From Clostridia bacterium (GTDB lineage Bacteria; Bacillota; Clostridia; TANB77; CAG-508): a stretch of 46,674 nt of DNA. How positions within the stretch are numbered: position 1 is the first letter of the stretch; each line of letters opens with the position of its first letter. The DNA is taken from the NCBI GenBank assembly GCA_017469445.1, contig JAFUGK010000010.1:1-46674 (forward strand). Direction: 5' to 3'. The position numbers and the translations under genes are program-made. Positions 1 through 8,124 of this stretch are shown here, in pieces. The notes beneath the pieces were generated by a model, which did no database searches, was not told the DNA's origin, and worked only from the letters and a program-made list of their open reading frames with translations.

Positions 1-2
1 AA

Positions 3-257
3 GAATTAATAGGAACAGGGGCAAAATTAAAATTAAATGATGAAGAACTAACAATAGTAGTAAAAGCAGATGTGACAGGGGATGGAACACTAGATGTAGT
101 AGATTTATCACAATTAGTATTACATATAGTAGAAAAAGACAGGCTAGAAGGAGTACGACTAGAAGCGGCAGACATAGACGAAGATGGAGATGTAGACATA
201 ATAGACTTATCACAAATGGTATTAGTATTAGTAGATAAAATGAAGTTAGAAGAATAA
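3..257 (+). CDS. Dockerin-containing secreted protein, C-terminal fragment
   Basis: The reading frame is open from the window edge, so this is the 3' end of a longer gene. The last ~60 residues form a type I dockerin-like domain with two calcium-loop repeats, D-x-T-x-D-G-x-x-D-x-x-D and D-x-D-x-D-G-x-x-D-x-x-D, each followed by a hydrophobic helix (LSQLVLHIVEK, LSQMVLVLVDK). The residues before it (TGAKLKL...TIVV) match the end of the small module that precedes the dockerins at 17643-18527 and 35786-37612, so the parent is probably another member of that surface family. Dockerins bind cohesin domains, and three cohesin-like proteins are encoded at 13364-21763. The catalytic or binding part lies outside the window. 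Confidence 0.85.
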   Translation, partial: ELIGTGAKLKLNDEELTIVVKADVTGDGTLDVVDLSQLVLHIVEKDRLEGVRLEAADIDEDGDVDIIDLSQMVLVLVDKMKLEE

Positions 258-376
258 TTTTTTTTGTAAGGGGCGACCATTGATCGTCCTTTGCTTTACC
301 ATAAATTCTTTTTTAAAATTATGTTGAAAATAGCTAAAAATTACTATATAATATTTTGCAGGAGGAATGGTAGAAA

Positions 377-1837
377 ATGAAAAATAAAAAATTATATGTA
401 ATTATAATTACCTTATCAATTTTATTAGTCCTTCCAAGTATGGTAATAGCAGAAGATGAAGAATTTATTTCTGAAATAGTTTCAGGTTTGCTATATGCAA
501 ATAGATTTATAATATCACCAGAAGAAAATTTACCAAGTGTTGCTATTACGCATGATCAAAATGATAATAGAAAAATTACTATAGTAGCAAAGAGTAAGAA
601 TGATATAATAGAACAAATAAAATATGCTAAAAAAATAGTAAAAGAAGAAATGATAGATTTTTCTGTTTCTGGAACAGAATTGAATTTTACACGCGGAAAT
701 AAAGTAACAATTACACATACATTTGAAGAAGATGGTATTTATGATGTTTTTGTAAAGGATTCAAATGATAACCAAATGACATATACAGTAATAGCATACA
801 AAGACTATCCTGTTTCGATAGGAGAAGTATCAAGAGGGGATAAACAAATATCATTTGTTGTAAAAAGTACATTAGCAAATATAACACAAGTTAAAGTTGT
901 AGATTCAAATTCATTTGAAGATGTTGTTGAATTATCACCTGCAAGGGAAATACAAATAAATTGTAATAAAGATTATGGAACATATAAAATATATGCAGAA
1001 GATGCTTTAGGATATAAAAAAGAGACAAGCTTTACTTTAGTAGACGAGAATGATCCACCTAATGTAACAATAAATAAAGAGGATGGAAACAATAGAAGTA
1101 TAAAAATAGTAGCAGAAAGTAAAACAAATACTATTCAATTAATTAAATATGCAAAAAAAGCAAACAAAGATGAAAGAATAGATTTTGCTACAAATGGAAC
1201 AGAAATACCAATAACACCTGATAAAAAAGTTAATGTAAGTCATTTGTTTGAAGAAGATGGAATATATGCAATATATGTAAAAGATGCATATGGTAAAGCA
1301 AATATTTATACAGTGTATGCATATAAAGATTTTCCAATAACTATTCAAAAAATTAGAGAAAATAAGAAAACAATAAAATATGAGATTATAAGTAACTTAT
1401 CAAAAATTGTAGAAGTAAAAATTAGAAATCTTGCGACACTACACGAAGAACCAATTTCAATTAACCAGGGAATGGATGTAGTAATAGAATATACAGTTCC
1501 AGATTATGGCTCATATATAATCCAAGCACAAGATGAACTAGGATTTATAAATGAAGAAATGTTTAGCATAACAGATGATATAAAAATAGTAACAAGTATA
1601 ATGGTAAATACAATGCCATCTAAAACAAAATATAAACAAAATAGCGAAAGGCTAAATCTAGAAGGTGGAAAGATAGTTGTTGTATATGATGACTATTCAA
1701 CAGACATAATAGAAATGACAGATAAAGCAATAAGAGCAACAGGATTTGACAATAGCAAAGTGGGAGAAAACACAATTACAATAGAATATGGAGGAAAAAC
1801 AACTAAATTTAATGTAAATATAGAGCAAAATATTTAA
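377..1837 (+). CDS. Secreted protein with duplicated ~175-residue unit and C-terminal Big_3 domain
   Basis: 486 residues. A signal peptide (KNKK, a hydrophobic stretch, then VIAEDE) gives export. Residues ~60-230 and ~235-400 are a tandem duplication: KITIVAKSK / SIKIVAESK, IKYAKK / IKYAKK and EEDGIYDVFVKD / EEDGIYAIYVKD recur with an offset of about 175 residues. Residues ~402-484 resemble a group 3 bacterial Ig-like domain (PSKTKYKQNSERLNLEGG, then GFDNSKVGENTITIEYGGK). No catalytic motif, dockerin or anchor is visible. GGAGG at 361-365 supports the ATG at 377. Function is unknown; a surface adhesin or structural protein is the natural guess. It follows a dockerin gene and may belong to the same surface programme. 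Confidence 0.85.
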   Translation: MKNKKLYVIIITLSILLVLPSMVIAEDEEFISEIVSGLLYANRFIISPEENLPSVAITHDQNDNRKITIVAKSKNDIIEQIKYAKKIVKEEMIDFSVSGTELNFTRGNKVTITHTFEEDGIYDVFVKDSNDNQMTYTVIAYKDYPVSIGEVSRGDKQISFVVKSTLANITQVKVVDSNSFEDVVELSPAREIQINCNKDYGTYKIYAEDALGYKKETSFTLVDENDPPNVTINKEDGNNRSIKIVAESKTNTIQLIKYAKKANKDERIDFATNGTEIPITPDKKVNVSHLFEEDGIYAIYVKDAYGKANIYTVYAYKDFPITIQKIRENKKTIKYEIISNLSKIVEVKIRNLATLHEEPISINQGMDVVIEYTVPDYGSYIIQAQDELGFINEEMFSITDDIKIVTSIMVNTMPSKTKYKQNSERLNLEGGKIVVVYDDYSTDIIEMTDKAIRATGFDNSKVGENTITIEYGGKTTKFNVNIEQNI

Positions 1838-1917
1838 TTTGGGACACATGTATGAAATATATGAATAATTGATAAAAAGGAGAATACTTTGAAAATTGAC
1901 ATTACCAGATCATAAGA

Positions 1918-2024
1918 ACGGGGACACACATTGACCGAGGGACATTTCTTAACATTATAGAAGTGCTCCTTGGTAAAGAAGTGTCCCAGACTGGTGCCAA
2001 TAGCTAAAGAAGTGTCCCCTTACA
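1918..2024. repeat. REP-like palindromic repeat, copy 1 (composite)
   Basis: GGGACATTTCTT at 1939-1950 faces AAAGAAGTGTCCC at 1975-1987, and a second right arm (AAAGAAGTGTCCCC) lies at 2006-2019 followed by TTACA. A further GGGGACACA starts at 1918. The same arms occur at 43488-43540 and, with compensating changes, at 40701-40750. The copy ends just upstream of the rnc ribosome-binding site. It is probably a REP-type mobile palindrome; no transposase is visible nearby. Confidence 0.75.
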
Positions 2025-2042
2025 ATAACAGGAGGTGATAAA

Positions 2043-2714
2043 ATGGATTATAGTAAATTAGAGCAAGAACTAGGATATACTTTTAATAATAAGCTTCTAC
2101 TTTCACAAGCATTAACACATACATCTTATGCTTATGAAAACAAGGTAGAAAGTAATGAAAAACTAGAGTTTTTAGGAGATGCTATATTAGAAGTAATAAT
2201 TAGTAAATACTTATATAAAAACTATAAAAATTTAAGAGAGGGAGAAATGACTAAAGTTAGAGCTACAGTTGTATGTGAAGACAGTTTATATGTAATAGCT
2301 AAAAAGCATAATTTTAGTGATTTCTTAAAACTTGGAAGAAGTGAAATTGTAAACAATGGTAAAGAAAGACCAGCAATACTTGCAGATAGTGTAGAAGCAA
2401 TAATAGCTGCGATATATTTAGATTCTAATATAAAAAATGCAGAAACGTTTATATTGAATAATTTGAAAGAAGCAGTTGAAACTGCTAGTAAACATGTTGG
2501 AATGAAGGATTACAAAACAGTATTACAAGAAAAACTTCAAACAAATGGAACTGTACACATTGAGTATATTACTATAGATGAGCAAGGACCTGATCATGCG
2601 AAAGTATTTACAGTAGAACTAAAAGTAAATGGTAAAGTAATCACACATGGAAGTGGAAAATCTAAAAAAGAAGCAGAAATGCATGCAGCACAAAAAGCAT
2701 TAGAAATGAGGTAA
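2043..2714 (+). CDS. rnc: Ribonuclease III
   Basis: 223 residues, the normal length for bacterial RNase III, which cleaves double-stranded RNA in rRNA and mRNA processing. The signature NEKLEFLGDA (residues 38-47) carries catalytic acidic residues, and the DSVEAIIAAIYLD helix supplies the second acidic cluster. Residues ~155-223 form the double-stranded RNA-binding domain, with GSGKSKKEAEMHAAQKAL at its end. AGGAGGTGATAAA precedes the ATG. The KH-like gene follows after six bases, so the two are probably co-transcribed. The gene starts right after a REP-like palindrome. In many Clostridia rnc is followed by an Elp3-like radical SAM gene and smc; here the second gene is altered and smc is absent. 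Confidence 0.98.
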   Translation: MDYSKLEQELGYTFNNKLLLSQALTHTSYAYENKVESNEKLEFLGDAILEVIISKYLYKNYKNLREGEMTKVRATVVCEDSLYVIAKKHNFSDFLKLGRSEIVNNGKERPAILADSVEAIIAAIYLDSNIKNAETFILNNLKEAVETASKHVGMKDYKTVLQEKLQTNGTVHIEYITIDEQGPDHAKVFTVELKVNGKVITHGSGKSKKEAEMHAAQKALEMR

Positions 2715-2720
2715 AAGCAA

Positions 2721-3500
2721 ATGAAAGAAGAAAAGGTTGAAATGCTTAGAGTAGAACTATTGCCTACATCTGTTACGAAAGAAAAAATAAAAGAATTAAA
2801 AAAAGGAAAAGTGAAAGCTATAGATTTAGTAGCAATATCTAGTAATAATTACATTTTAAGCCATTCAAAAAAAGGCTATACTTTCGAAGATGTAAAAAAA
2901 GCAGCAAAATTAGTTAAAAAAAATAGATTAGAATTAGGACTAAATATTGAAGTTGGGCTTCCAGATAGTACAAGAATAGATGAATTAAATACAGCTAAAG
3001 ATTTTATAAAATTAAAGCCTAAACAAATAGTAATTTCTCCAACGATTATTACGAAAGGAACAAGATATGAAGAACTATATAAAGAAAAAATTTATGAACC
3101 AATAACATTAGAACAAGCTATTGAAAGATGTAAAGAATTATATTATTTCTTTGAAGAAAAACATATAGAAGTAATAAAAATAAAAAATGAAGAAAATATA
3201 GAAAAAGAATTAGTCGCAGGACCATATCATGAGGCTTTTGAACAATTAGTAGAGTCTAGAATATGGTATGATAGTATAGTAAACAAAATTAAGCAAGTAA
3301 ATGTAAAGGTAAAAGAAGTTGAAATAGAGTTAAACCCAAGAGATGTAAAACATGTTGTGGGGCATAAAGGGGAAAATATAACAAAACTAAAAGAACTTTA
3401 TGAAGTAGATGTAAAAATTGTGGAAAACGAAAAGAAAATGCCAGGGAAATTTGATATTAAAATTTTAAAAACGTTTTCAGATTTTTATGAGGAAAAGTAA
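2721..3500 (+). CDS. Radical-SAM-derived (Elp3-like) protein lacking Fe-S cysteines, with C-terminal KH-like domain
   Basis: 259 residues. Residues ~55-190 follow the second half of the Elp3-like radical SAM family commonly found after rnc in Clostridia: KKGYTFEDVKKAAKL, IEVGLPDST, LKPKQIVISPTIITKGT, EELYKEK, AGPYHEAFEQLVESRIWYD. The N-terminal part that should carry the CxxxxxxCxxC cluster is missing, and the protein has one cysteine, outside any cluster. Radical SAM chemistry is therefore very unlikely. Residues ~200-235 contain VVGHKGENITKLKE, a GxxG loop typical of KH RNA-binding domains. The missing part is not an annotation error, since rnc ends six bases upstream. An RNA-binding role linked to RNase III is plausible but unproven. 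Confidence 0.8.
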   Translation: MKEEKVEMLRVELLPTSVTKEKIKELKKGKVKAIDLVAISSNNYILSHSKKGYTFEDVKKAAKLVKKNRLELGLNIEVGLPDSTRIDELNTAKDFIKLKPKQIVISPTIITKGTRYEELYKEKIYEPITLEQAIERCKELYYFFEEKHIEVIKIKNEENIEKELVAGPYHEAFEQLVESRIWYDSIVNKIKQVNVKVKEVEIELNPRDVKHVVGHKGENITKLKELYEVDVKIVENEKKMPGKFDIKILKTFSDFYEEK

Positions 3501-3509
3501 AAGAATAAA

Positions 3510-4385
3510 ATGGTAAAAATTAACCATACTAAAAGTATGGTTAATTTTTTTAAGAAACATTTTATAGCATGGATTTATTTAATATTAGGCTGTGCATTAA
3601 TGGCTTTTTCGACAAATCAGTTTTTACTTCCAAATCAACTTTCTACAGGTGGATTTTCAGGATTAGCAACAATTTTATATTATTTATTTAAAATAGATAT
3701 GGGAGTTAGTACAATTGTATTAAATATACCATTTTTAGTATTTGCATATATAAAAATAGGAAAAAAATTTATAATAAAGGCAATATCAGGAACATTATTT
3801 TTATCTCTATTTTTAAGCTTATTTCAAAGATTTGAAAGTTTAACAACAGATAGGTTTTTAGCATGTATATATGGATCCATAGTAATGGGAATTGGTAGCG
3901 CACTGGTTTTTAAAGCAGAAGCTTCAACAGGTGGAAGCGACTTGATAACAAGCATAGTAAGGTCATATAGACCAGAAATAAAATCAAGCACAGTAGTTGT
4001 AATGATAGATACGATAATAGTTGTATTAAATGTTTTATTCTTTAAAACAATTGAAGTTGGATTATATTCAGCAATAGCAATATATATAATGGGAAAAGTA
4101 ATAGATATAGTATTTGAAGGTATAAATTTTGCTAAGATTATGTTTATAGTTTCGGATAAATATGAAGAAATTTCGCATGTTATAAGTAAGGAAGGAAAAC
4201 GAGGAGTGACAGCACTGTATGGTAAAGGAATGTATACTGGAATTGAAAAAAACATTTTGCTGTGTGTAACATCTAGAGGAGAGGTTGCAAGAATAAGAAA
4301 AATAGTAGAAAAAATAGATCCACATGTATTCTTAATAATTTCCAATGCAAGAGAAGTATTTGGAAAGGGATTTAAAGAAAAATGA
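3510..4385 (+). CDS. YitT family membrane protein (DUF161/DUF2179)
   Basis: 291 residues with about five to six hydrophobic segments in the first ~200 residues. The family sequence FLLPNQLSTGGFSGLATILYY appears near residue 40 and EASTGGSDLI in the middle. The last ~80 residues form the soluble DUF2179 domain (ISKEGKRGVTALYGKGMYTG, then VFLIISNAREVFGKGF). The molecular function of this widespread Firmicutes family is not established. It follows the KH-like gene by nine bases and ends at a strong hairpin shared with the convergent MYG1-family gene. Confidence 0.93.
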   Translation: MVKINHTKSMVNFFKKHFIAWIYLILGCALMAFSTNQFLLPNQLSTGGFSGLATILYYLFKIDMGVSTIVLNIPFLVFAYIKIGKKFIIKAISGTLFLSLFLSLFQRFESLTTDRFLACIYGSIVMGIGSALVFKAEASTGGSDLITSIVRSYRPEIKSSTVVVMIDTIIVVLNVLFFKTIEVGLYSAIAIYIMGKVIDIVFEGINFAKIMFIVSDKYEEISHVISKEGKRGVTALYGKGMYTGIEKNILLCVTSRGEVARIRKIVEKIDPHVFLIISNAREVFGKGFKEK

Positions 4386-4386
4386 A

Positions 4387-4416
4387 ATCAACACAACCTA
4401 TTAAGGTTGTGTTGAT
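4387..4416. terminator. Hairpin between convergent genes
   Basis: A perfect 13-bp stem (4387-4399 with 4404-4416) and a four-base loop sit between the convergent YitT and MYG1-family genes. The flank on the minus-strand side is T-rich, so it best terminates the minus-strand transcript and may work in both directions. Confidence 0.75.
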
Positions 4417-4432
4417 TGAGTCTTATGAACAT

Positions 4433-5371
4433 TTATCTTTCCTCAAATTCAATTGCCTTGTGTGCCATTTGCATAGCACCATCTAAACTTTTTGCAGTTG
4501 CAATAAACCGCGCTGGGTGGCAGAAATTTGCCATCTCTACACCACTGGCCTTTACTAAGTCAGAACCACTTAAGCCTGCCCACTTTTCAGGAAGATACTT
4601 TTTAAGGTATCTTGATCCAACTCTGATGGGGACACCCATTATGTTGTAGCCGTCGATTCTGTTTGATGGACAGACAACGAATTGAATGTCTTTTGCTTTG
4701 GGGTTGTTAGAGTTCAATAGCCAATCTTTCCATGGCAAAAATTGGTCAAGAAGCAGTACATTATGAGAACTATACTTAATAGCTCGTTCAATACTCGATT
4801 TCGCTTCTAATTTTGCAACAGCCTTTGTAACCACATTATCAAAAATTCTGCTTGCAAAATATAGTGCTTCTAAAAATGCATCATCTTCAGATTCAGCACT
4901 ATTCCAAGATGGATAGAAAGATGAAATCATAGAGGGAATTCCCATAACGGGGAAGCCACATCCAAGTCGAATAATTTGGTTATTGTCCGAAGCATCAATA
5001 GCCTGGACAAATTCAAAATCAATTGTTTCATATAAGATGTTTGCATCTTTAGCAGAACAATGATATCTTTCTTCCAATACTCTTCGACCAAATGCCCTCC
5101 AGATTAAGCCAAAGCTGGAATACTTAATAGTATTCTCACGTTGGCCGTTTCCGCCAGGTTGATGATGATCAAAAGGCCCACCACCAATATCATAAATGAT
5201 AGGGTATTGTGGCAAATTTTGTTTTAATTCATCTAAGTCAACCCGTGCAAGAATAACTTCTTCCAAAATTGACATGAGCACCACGGTTGCAAAAATCTCA
5301 TCAGCGTGAAAACACCCACGATGAGTTATCGCATTTGCTAACCGCAAATTTTTTGTGATTTTAATGTTCAT
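4433..5371 (-). CDS. MYG1 family protein (UPF0160, DHH-like metal-dependent phosphohydrolase)
   Basis: 312 residues. The MYG1/UPF0160 family includes a eukaryotic 3'-5' RNA exonuclease; bacterial members are poorly known. Visible motifs are THRGCFHADEIFATVVL near the N terminus, VDLDELKQNL, YDIGGGPFDHHQPGG (the DHH metal-binding element) and DFEFVQAIDASDN. AAGGGGGAG precedes the ATG. A promoter is at 5440-5468. Base and codon use differ from the neighbours: it has more G/C and uses CGG for arginine three times, a codon I found in no other intact gene here. That suggests acquisition by transfer. It stands alone, convergent to the YitT gene and downstream of glyA on the same strand. Confidence 0.88.
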   Translation of the reverse strand: MNIKITKNLRLANAITHRGCFHADEIFATVVLMSILEEVILARVDLDELKQNLPQYPIIYDIGGGPFDHHQPGGNGQRENTIKYSSFGLIWRAFGRRVLEERYHCSAKDANILYETIDFEFVQAIDASDNNQIIRLGCGFPVMGIPSMISSFYPSWNSAESEDDAFLEALYFASRIFDNVVTKAVAKLEAKSSIERAIKYSSHNVLLLDQFLPWKDWLLNSNNPKAKDIQFVVCPSNRIDGYNIMGVPIRVGSRYLKKYLPEKWAGLSGSDLVKASGVEMANFCHPARFIATAKSLDGAMQMAHKAIEFEER

Positions 5372-5439
5372 TTTTTTCTCCCCCTTATAGATGTTGTATT
5401 AAATTTTTGTTTATACAAAAGGATAAAGCATATATGAAT

Positions 5440-5468
5440 ATTATAACACAATTTACATAATATTGCAA
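5440..5468 (-). promoter_or_regulatory. Sigma-A-type promoter of the MYG1-family gene
   Basis: Read on the minus strand, TTGCAA (5463-5468) is followed by a 17-bp spacer and TATAAT (5440-5445), about 70 bases upstream of the start codon. Confidence 0.65.
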
Positions 5469-5474
5469 AATTTA

Positions 5475-6725
5475 TTAACTATATAAAGGATATTTTAGGC
5501 ATAGGTTGTTAACAATTTGTTTATATTCTGTGAATTTTTCTTCTGGAATTTTACACTTAAAGTGGATAACTTCTGAGATAATTTTAGAAATTTGTCTAAC
5601 ATCTTCTTGTAAAAAACCACGAGTTGTAATAGCAGGTGTACCTAACCTTAATCCAGAAGTTACTGATTTATTTGTGGTATCAAATGGAACGGCATTTTTA
5701 TTTGCGGTAATTCCTATGTTATCCAAACAGTCTGCAAGTTCAGCTCCAGTGATTCCATCTTTCCTTAAATCTAAAAGTACAAGGTGGTTATCTGTTCCGC
5801 CTGTTACCAAATTTATGCCATTTTCAATTAAAGAATCTGCAAGTATTTTAGCATTTTTTATTACTTGCTTCTGATATTCTTTAAATTCTTCGGTTAATGC
5901 TTCCTTAAAGCAAACTGCTTTTCCTGCAATTATATGTTCTAGAGGACCACCTTGCATTCTAGGGAAAACAGCAGAATCTATTTTTTGTGCCCATTCTTTT
6001 TTACATAGAATCGCTCCACCGCGAGGACCACGCATCGTTTTATGTGTTGTAAATGTAACAAAATCTGCATAAGGCACAGGAGATTGATGAAGCCCTGCTG
6101 CAACTAAACCTGCAATGTGTGCCATATCCACCATAAGTAATGCTCCAACTTTATCCGCAATTTCTCTAAATTTTTTAAAATCTATTGCTCTTGGATATGC
6201 AGAAGCTCCAGTAATTATTAGTTTGGGCTTGCATTCCATGGCTATTTTTAGAATATTATCATAATCTATTAAATAAGTTTCAGGGTCTACGTCATAATAG
6301 AATGAATTATATATTCTAGATTGTGCACTTGCTTTTGACATATGAGAAATATGACCACCAGAATTAAGAGACATTGATAATACATTATCTCCTTTTTCTA
6401 AGCAAGCAATATAAACAGCTTCATTTGCTTGGCTACCTGAATGAGGTTGAACATTTGCATGCTCTGCACCAAATAGTTTGCAAAGCCTTTGCCTTGCTAA
6501 ATCCTCAACTGTATCTACATTTACGCATCCACAATAATATCTATTGTTAGGGTATCCTTCTGCATATTTATTTGTCAAAAAACTTCCCATTGCTTCCATT
6601 ACAGCTAAACTTGTAAAATTTTCAGAAGCAATCATTTCAATACAAGAATTTTGCCTTTCTTTTTCTTTTTTTATAGCATTATAAATATCAAGGTCTTCAG
6701 CCTTTAGTTCATCAAAATTTAACAT
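5475..6725 (-). CDS. glyA: Serine hydroxymethyltransferase
   Basis: 416 residues, full length for bacterial GlyA. The PLP enzyme interconverts serine and glycine while moving a one-carbon unit onto tetrahydrofolate. Visible features are [24 protein letters not shown] (here YYCGCVNVD), [26 protein letters not shown], and the PLP lysine motif [14 protein letters not shown]. One small deviation is the C-G-C in place of the usual GGC after YY. GAGGTGAT precedes the ATG. The upstream region, shared with the divergent ogg gene, holds two palindromic elements. No glycine riboswitch is visible there. Confidence 0.98.
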   Translation of the reverse strand: MLNFDELKAEDLDIYNAIKKEKERQNSCIEMIASENFTSLAVMEAMGSFLTNKYAEGYPNNRYYCGCVNVDTVEDLARQRLCKLFGAEHANVQPHSGSQANEAVYIACLEKGDNVLSMSLNSGGHISHMSKASAQSRIYNSFYYDVDPETYLIDYDNILKIAMECKPKLIITGASAYPRAIDFKKFREIADKVGALLMVDMAHIAGLVAAGLHQSPVPYADFVTFTTHKTMRGPRGGAILCKKEWAQKIDSAVFPRMQGGPLEHIIAGKAVCFKEALTEEFKEYQKQVIKNAKILADSLIENGINLVTGGTDNHLVLLDLRKDGITGAELADCLDNIGITANKNAVPFDTTNKSVTSGLRLGTPAITTRGFLQEDVRQISKIISEVIHFKCKIPEEKFTEYKQIVNNLCLKYPLYS

Positions 6726-6831
6726 ATTATCACCTCGGTAAAATTATATAATTATTTAATAAGAAAGTAAATGAAATATAGAATTTTTTGTCGTATTATG
6801 ATAAAATTATTTTGAATATTTAGAATATAAG

Positions 6832-7006
6832 CAAGTAATATATAAAATTTATGAAATGACGAATGTGCCGTGGAGTGTTTGTGCAAATTCTTAAGATATG
6901 GCAAGGGAGGAAGCGCGGAGGAGTGAGAGGCTCGCTTGATGTATCTTTAGAATTTGCAAAACACGTAGCAAGCCGAGGAAATTGAATAAATTTTATATAT
7001 TACTTG
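6832..7006. repeat. MITE-like element A with perfect 21-bp terminal inverted repeats
   Basis: The ends 6832-6852 and 6986-7006 are perfect 21-bp inverted repeats. Inside, 6875-6898 pairs with 6942-6964 (GTGTTTGTGC... against ...GCAAAACAC), and a smaller AAGCG/CGCTT stem lies in a G-rich centre. The middle is clearly richer in G+C than its surroundings and has no convincing ORF. A non-autonomous transposable element or a large structured RNA would both explain it. It lies in the intergenic region between divergent glyA and ogg. Confidence 0.7.
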
Positions 7007-7038
7007 TTAAAGGGATTAAATTAGCATAACTTATTACT

Positions 7039-7206
7039 AAAATGTATTAAAAATCTCAAAAATGCTCGTTCAAGCTAATTATCGCAGACCTTCTAAAAGA
7101 ATTTGATGGCACCCTTCCATTAGCAAATGAACGCTTTCCATAAAATTATTAAGAAGGTCTAGCTCAATTACTTTCAATGCACTGTTTTCGATTTTTAATA
7201 TATTTT
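7039..7206. repeat. Palindromic element B
   Basis: Ends 7039-7055 and 7190-7206 are 17-bp inverted repeats with one mismatch, and GACCTTCT at 7087-7094 pairs with AGAAGGTC at 7152-7159. It lies 32 bp from element A and ends 32 bp before the ogg start codon, so it could also be part of that gene's leader. No ORF is visible. Confidence 0.55.
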
Positions 7207-7238
7207 AGTTAAGGGTATATAATAGTAAAGGAATAATT

Positions 7239-8114
7239 ATGAAAGAACAAATTTTAGAATTGGAATTAAAAAATTCATTTGAACTACCTCACATATTCGA
7301 CTGTGGCCAATGTTTTAGATGGAATAAACAAGAAGATGGAAGTTATACTGGTGTATTTAAAGATAACGTATTAAATGTAAAAAAGCAGGAGAATATAGTT
7401 ACTTTTAAAGGGATATGTAATGGGGATATTAAAGAAATTTGCAGAGAGTATTTTGATTTGGATACAGATTATGAGCAAATTAAAAAAGTATTATCAAAAG
7501 TAGATGACAATTTAAAAGAGAGTATAAAATATGGGGAAGGTATCAGAATATTAAGACAAGATTTATGGGAAACAATTATTTCTTTCATAATTTCAGCAAA
7601 TAACAATATACCTAGAATAAAAAAAATAATAGAAAGAATATCTAAAGAATATGGAAAGAAAATAATTTGGAATGGCAATGAATATTATACATTTCCTACA
7701 GCCCAAAGCTTAAGTAAAGCCTCAGTAGAAGATTTAAGGACACTTGGACTAGGCTTTAGGGATAAAAGAGTATATGAAACTACAAGATTAATTTTGAGTA
7801 AAGAAATAGATTTAGAAAAATTGCAACAAATACAAAATTCAAATGAATTAAGAGAAGAACTAAATAAATTACCTGGGGTTGGAGATAAAGTTGCAGATTG
7901 CATAATGCTATTTTCTATGAGAAGATTTGATGTATTCCCAGTTGATGTATGGGTAAGACGTGTAATGAACGAGTTATATATAAAAAATGAAGATGAAAGC
8001 AAAGTAGATAAAAAACAAATTAGAAATTTAGCAGAAGAAAAATATGGAAATTTAGCAGGTATTGCACAGCAATATTTGTTTTACTGGAAAAGAGAAGAAA
8101 ATAAAACTGCATAA
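7239..8114 (+). CDS. ogg: 8-oxoguanine DNA glycosylase / AP lyase (OGG1 family)
   Basis: 291 residues. It excises oxidised guanine in base excision repair. The N-terminal OGG_N domain (LPHIFDCGQCFRWNKQEDGS, then VFKDNVLNVKK) is followed by a HhH-GPD domain. In the helix-hairpin-helix, LPGVGDKVADCIMLF supplies the catalytic lysine (Lys217), and the aspartate is in FPVDVWVRR (Asp236). AAAGGA at 7228-7233 supports the ATG. The stop codon overlaps the ribosome-binding site of addB, and a uracil-DNA glycosylase follows that, so the three repair genes probably form one operon. Confidence 0.95.
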   Translation: MKEQILELELKNSFELPHIFDCGQCFRWNKQEDGSYTGVFKDNVLNVKKQENIVTFKGICNGDIKEICREYFDLDTDYEQIKKVLSKVDDNLKESIKYGEGIRILRQDLWETIISFIISANNNIPRIKKIIERISKEYGKKIIWNGNEYYTFPTAQSLSKASVEDLRTLGLGFRDKRVYETTRLILSKEIDLEKLQQIQNSNELREELNKLPGVGDKVADCIMLFSMRRFDVFPVDVWVRRVMNELYIKNEDESKVDKKQIRNLAEEKYGNLAGIAQQYLFYWKREENKTA

Positions 8115-8124
8115 AGGAGTATTT

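Noticed and set aside
258..300. T-run and weak stem after the first dockerin gene as a terminator
   Set aside because: The T-run precedes the stem instead of following it, and the pairing of GGGCGACC with its partner is imperfect.
3824..4345. Long minus-strand ORF across the YitT gene
   Set aside because: It mirrors the plus-strand gene, has no ribosome-binding site and no protein-like motif.
4416..4649. Plus-strand ORF over the MYG1-family gene
   Set aside because: No ribosome-binding site and it overlaps a clear conserved gene on the other strand.
6726..7238. Glycine or other riboswitch ahead of glyA or ogg
   Set aside because: The folded structures are symmetrical palindromes with terminal repeats; I see no aptamer core, and the orientation does not favour either gene.
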